Source: Campylobacteraceae bacterium (GTDB lineage Bacteria > Campylobacterota > Campylobacteria > Campylobacterales > Sulfurospirillaceae). Taken from it: a DNA stretch of 9,127 nucleotides. Position numbers and translations under genes: made by a program. Below are positions 7,119 through 9,127 of the stretch, in pieces (the first letter of the stretch is position 1; every line of letters starts with the position of its first letter). The stretch covers positions 1-9,127 of the forward strand of contig JALUMJ010000108.1 of the NCBI GenBank assembly GCA_027040375.1, written 5' to 3'. Under the pieces are notes generated by a model, which was given only the letters and a program-made list of their open reading frames with translations, did not search any database and was not told the DNA's origin.

Positions 7119-8348
7119 CTATGCGCTTTTTTTCTCTTTTTTTATAAATAATGGCTTAGCACCATCAACTACTACATCTTTTGTTATAACTATCTCATAA
7201 CCCTCAAGCTCTGGAAGTTCATACATAACATCTATCATCGTTTCTTCCATGATAGCTCTCAAGCCTCTTGCACCTGTTTTTCTTTTTATCGCTAATTTTG
7301 CAACTTCTTCTAAAGCCTCTTTTTCAAATGTCAATTCAGCACCATCTATCGCAAAAAGTTTTTTGTATTGTTTAAAGATAGAATTTTTAGGCTCTGTTAA
7401 AATTTTCACCATATCTTCTTGAGTGATTTCATTGAGTGTTGCTAGTACATGTAAGCGACCAACTAATTCAGGAATAAGCCCAAAATGAACCAAATCATCA
7501 GGCTCAACCATATCTATCAACTTCCAATCTTCGCTTTTGGCTCTTTTTTCTTGTCCAAAACCTAAAACATTCTTACCGACTCTTCTTTTTATGATATCTT
7601 CCAAACCATCAAATGCACCGCCACAAACAAATAAAATTCCAGAAGTATCAATCTGTATAAACTCTTGATTTGGATGTTTTCTTCCGCCCTTTGGTGGAAT
7701 ATTTACAACACTTCCTTCTATCAACTTTAAAAGAGCTTGCTGAACACCTTCTCCACTTACATCCCTTGTAATCGAACGGTTTTCACTCATCCTTGCAATT
7801 TTATCTATCTCATCTATAAATACGATGCCTTGTTCTGCTCTTTTCACATCACCATCAGCTGCTTGAAGTAGCTTTGTTAGTATATTTTCAACATCTTCAC
7901 CAACATAACCAGCTTCAGTCAAACTTGTCGCATCAGTAATTGCCAAAGGAACATCTAAAAACTTTGACAAAGTTTGTGCCATCAATGTTTTTCCACTTCC
8001 TGTAGGACCTACTAACAAGATATTTGATTTTGAGATTTCTGTATCATCATTTTTAACCGCATCATTTTTGAAAATTCTTTTGTAGTGATTATAAACGCCA
8101 ACTGAAAATATTTTTTTAGCTCTATTTTGACCAACTACAAACTGGTCTAATGCATTTGTCAACTCTTTTGGAATTAACATTTCATAATCTAATTTTTTCT
8201 CTTGCTTTTCCCCAATTTCTTCTTCACCAAAAAATATTTTATATGCAGATATCACACAATGCTCGCAGATAAAAACTTTTTCACCTGCAATCAAACGAGT
8301 ATCACTACTCTCTTTGGTTCCGCAAAAGCTACATTCTCTTTTTGTCAT
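7119..8348 (-). CDS. clpX: ATP-dependent Clp protease unfoldase subunit ClpX
   Basis: A 409-residue AAA+ unfoldase that feeds tagged or regulatory proteins to the ClpP peptidase in the cytoplasm. Seen: an N-terminal zinc-binding domain with Cys6, Cys9, Cys28 and Cys31; Walker A GPTGSGKT (114-121); pore-1 loop GYVG (147-150); Walker B IVFIDEID (175-182); pore RKHP loop (223-226); the ClpP-docking tripeptide as LGF (262-264, IGF in E. coli); and sensor-2 GARGLR (359-364). The C-terminus is very lysine-rich (FIKKEKKSA), coded by two runs of seven A. The ATG follows the lpxA stop codon with no base between, and GAGAGG (8358-8363) inside the end of lpxA is the probable ribosome-binding site. clpP is not in the window; clpX here belongs to an envelope gene cluster. 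Confidence 0.98.
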   Translation of the reverse strand: MTKRECSFCGTKESSDTRLIAGEKVFICEHCVISAYKIFFGEEEIGEKQEKKLDYEMLIPKELTNALDQFVVGQNRAKKIFSVGVYNHYKRIFKNDAVKNDDTEISKSNILLVGPTGSGKTLMAQTLSKFLDVPLAITDATSLTEAGYVGEDVENILTKLLQAADGDVKRAEQGIVFIDEIDKIARMSENRSITRDVSGEGVQQALLKLIEGSVVNIPPKGGRKHPNQEFIQIDTSGILFVCGGAFDGLEDIIKRRVGKNVLGFGQEKRAKSEDWKLIDMVEPDDLVHFGLIPELVGRLHVLATLNEITQEDMVKILTEPKNSIFKQYKKLFAIDGAELTFEKEALEEVAKLAIKRKTGARGLRAIMEETMIDVMYELPELEGYEIVITKDVVVDGAKPLFIKKEKKSA

Positions 8349-9127
8349 TTAATTTTTCCTCTCATAAGGTATGCCTCTTTTAGTTTCTAATATAAATTTG
8401 CACATCTGTTTTACTTTTTCATTTTCTTCATTTTGTAGCAATTCATTTGCTACATCTTTTATAGGCTTATTTGATCTAAAAAGTTTTCTAAATGAGCTTT
8501 GCAAAGCTCTTATATCTGCTTTTTCAAATCTTCTTTTGATACCAACTGCATTTAAGCCCTTTACAACTGCCCGATTTCCTTCAGCCATACAAAAAGGTGG
8601 TATATCTTGACTAATGGCACTAGCTCCACCTATCATACAACCCTCACCAATATGCACAAACTGATGAATCGGTGTCATACCGCCAATCACAGTATAACTT
8701 CCAACTTCTACATGACCAGCAAGCGTGGCATTATTTGCCATGATGACATGGTCTCCAACTTGGCAATCATGAGCGATATGAGAGTAAATCATGATAAAGC
8801 AATCATCTCCTATCCTAGTCGTTCCACCGCCATGCAGTGTGCCGGCATTAACTGTCACGAACTCTCGTAAAATATTATTTTTACCGATTCTTACTTTTAC
8901 ATCATCTTCACTTTTATAACCTATGTCTTGGGGTGGCATGCCAATTATCGCATAAGGAAATATCTTTGTTCCCTCGCCGATAACGCAATCACCATAAATA
9001 CCCGCTCCTTGCATAACTTCTACACCGTCCTTCAAAACAGCTTTCGAAGATATATGTGCATTTGCAGCAATTTTTACATTTGCTCCTATCTTTGCGCCAT
9101 CTTCTATAACAGCACTTTTATGGATAT
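8349..9127 (-). CDS. lpxA: UDP-N-acetylglucosamine acyltransferase LpxA (start beyond window end)
   Basis: The open frame runs off the right edge. The first readable residues, 'IHKSAVIEDGAKIGANVKIA', match the usual LpxA beginning, so only a few codons are missing and 258 residues are present. A TTG at 9035 should not be taken as the start. LpxA performs the first lipid A step, moving a 3-hydroxyacyl chain from acyl carrier protein to the UDP-sugar. Seen: imperfect hexapeptide repeats of a left-handed beta-helix through most of the chain; HIAHDC, with the catalytic histidine (E. coli His125) coded at 8769-8771; NNATLAGH; GGMTPIHQF; IGGASAISQD, keeping the glycine matching E. coli Gly173 linked to C14 acyl choice; and a C-terminal helical domain. 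Where E. coli has IHRG (98-101) this protein has VNAG, which touches the sugar-binding area. clpX follows without a gap. Confidence 0.96.
   Translation of the reverse strand, partial: IHKSAVIEDGAKIGANVKIAANAHISSKAVLKDGVEVMQGAGIYGDCVIGEGTKIFPYAIIGMPPQDIGYKSEDDVKVRIGKNNILREFVTVNAGTLHGGGTTRIGDDCFIMIYSHIAHDCQVGDHVIMANNATLAGHVEVGSYTVIGGMTPIHQFVHIGEGCMIGGASAISQDIPPFCMAEGNRAVVKGLNAVGIKRRFEKADIRALQSSFRKLFRSNKPIKDVANELLQNEENEKVKQMCKFILETKRGIPYERKN
8358..8363 (-). promoter_or_regulatory. Ribosome-binding site of clpX, inside lpxA
   Basis: The transcript reads GAGAGG, then nine bases including the lpxA TAA stop, then the clpX ATG (8348-8346). As lpxA and clpX abut with no spacer, this site within the last lpxA codons is the only candidate and supports that start. 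Confidence 0.65.
8494..8509. repeat. 16-base perfect palindrome in lpxA
   Basis: GAGCTTTGCAAAGCTC reads the same on both strands. It lies in the coding part for the C-terminal helical domain of LpxA (Arg-Ala-Leu-Gln-Ser-Ser). It has no loop, so it is a weak RNA hairpin but could be a symmetric DNA site. One such palindrome in 9 kb is not far from chance. Confidence 0.5.

Noticed and set aside
8434..8454. Hairpin TGTAGCAA / TTGCTACA with a five-base loop in lpxA
   Set aside because: Eight-base stems with short loops are expected a few times by chance in a window of this size and composition.
8607..8870. Open frame of 87 codons on the plus strand opposite lpxA
   Set aside because: The frame mirrors the lpxA hexapeptide-repeat codons; the product is rich in Thr, His and Met without a family pattern. 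It is a shadow frame.

Overview
The window is a gene-dense, low-GC stretch of a bacterial chromosome with no intergenic gap longer than 21 bases. The series lpxA-clpX-mreB-mreC-carB and the protein sequences point to the Campylobacterota (Epsilonproteobacteria), most likely Campylobacter or a near relative. This assignment rests on recalled gene order and protein character; no search was run.

Left end, plus strand (1-883): the last 83 codons of surE, a nucleotidase gene, overlap the start of a small ThiF/E1-like protein. That protein most resembles TcdA (CsdL/YgdL), the enzyme that cyclises t6A to ct6A in tRNA. The rest of the window (880-9127) is on the minus strand. It reads as one tightly packed cluster, in transcription order: lpxA (start just outside the window), clpX, mreB, mreC, carB, a short Sua5/YrdC-like protein, an unrecognised membrane protein of 149 residues, and a MoaD/ThiS-like beta-grasp protein. 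Junctions run from an 8-base overlap to a 21-base gap, so co-transcription from a promoter beyond the right edge is likely. The two strands converge at 880-883, where both reading frames use the same TTAA as stop codon; no terminator is visible there.

The genes cover lipid A synthesis (lpxA), regulated proteolysis (clpX), cell shape (mreB, mreC) and carbamoyl phosphate supply for pyrimidines and arginine (carB). The window's two ends may be linked through tRNA modification: Sua5/TsaC proteins make the threonylcarbamoyl-AMP used for t6A, and TcdA dehydrates t6A to ct6A.

No mobile element, CRISPR array, tRNA, rRNA or phage gene was seen. The strongest non-coding signal is a 20-base-pair, nearly perfect stem inside the mreC coding sequence (5713-5761). 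The second is the MoaD-like protein, which lacks the terminal Gly-Gly of a sulfur carrier and lies next to an E1-like gene. Everything else is ordinary core genome.
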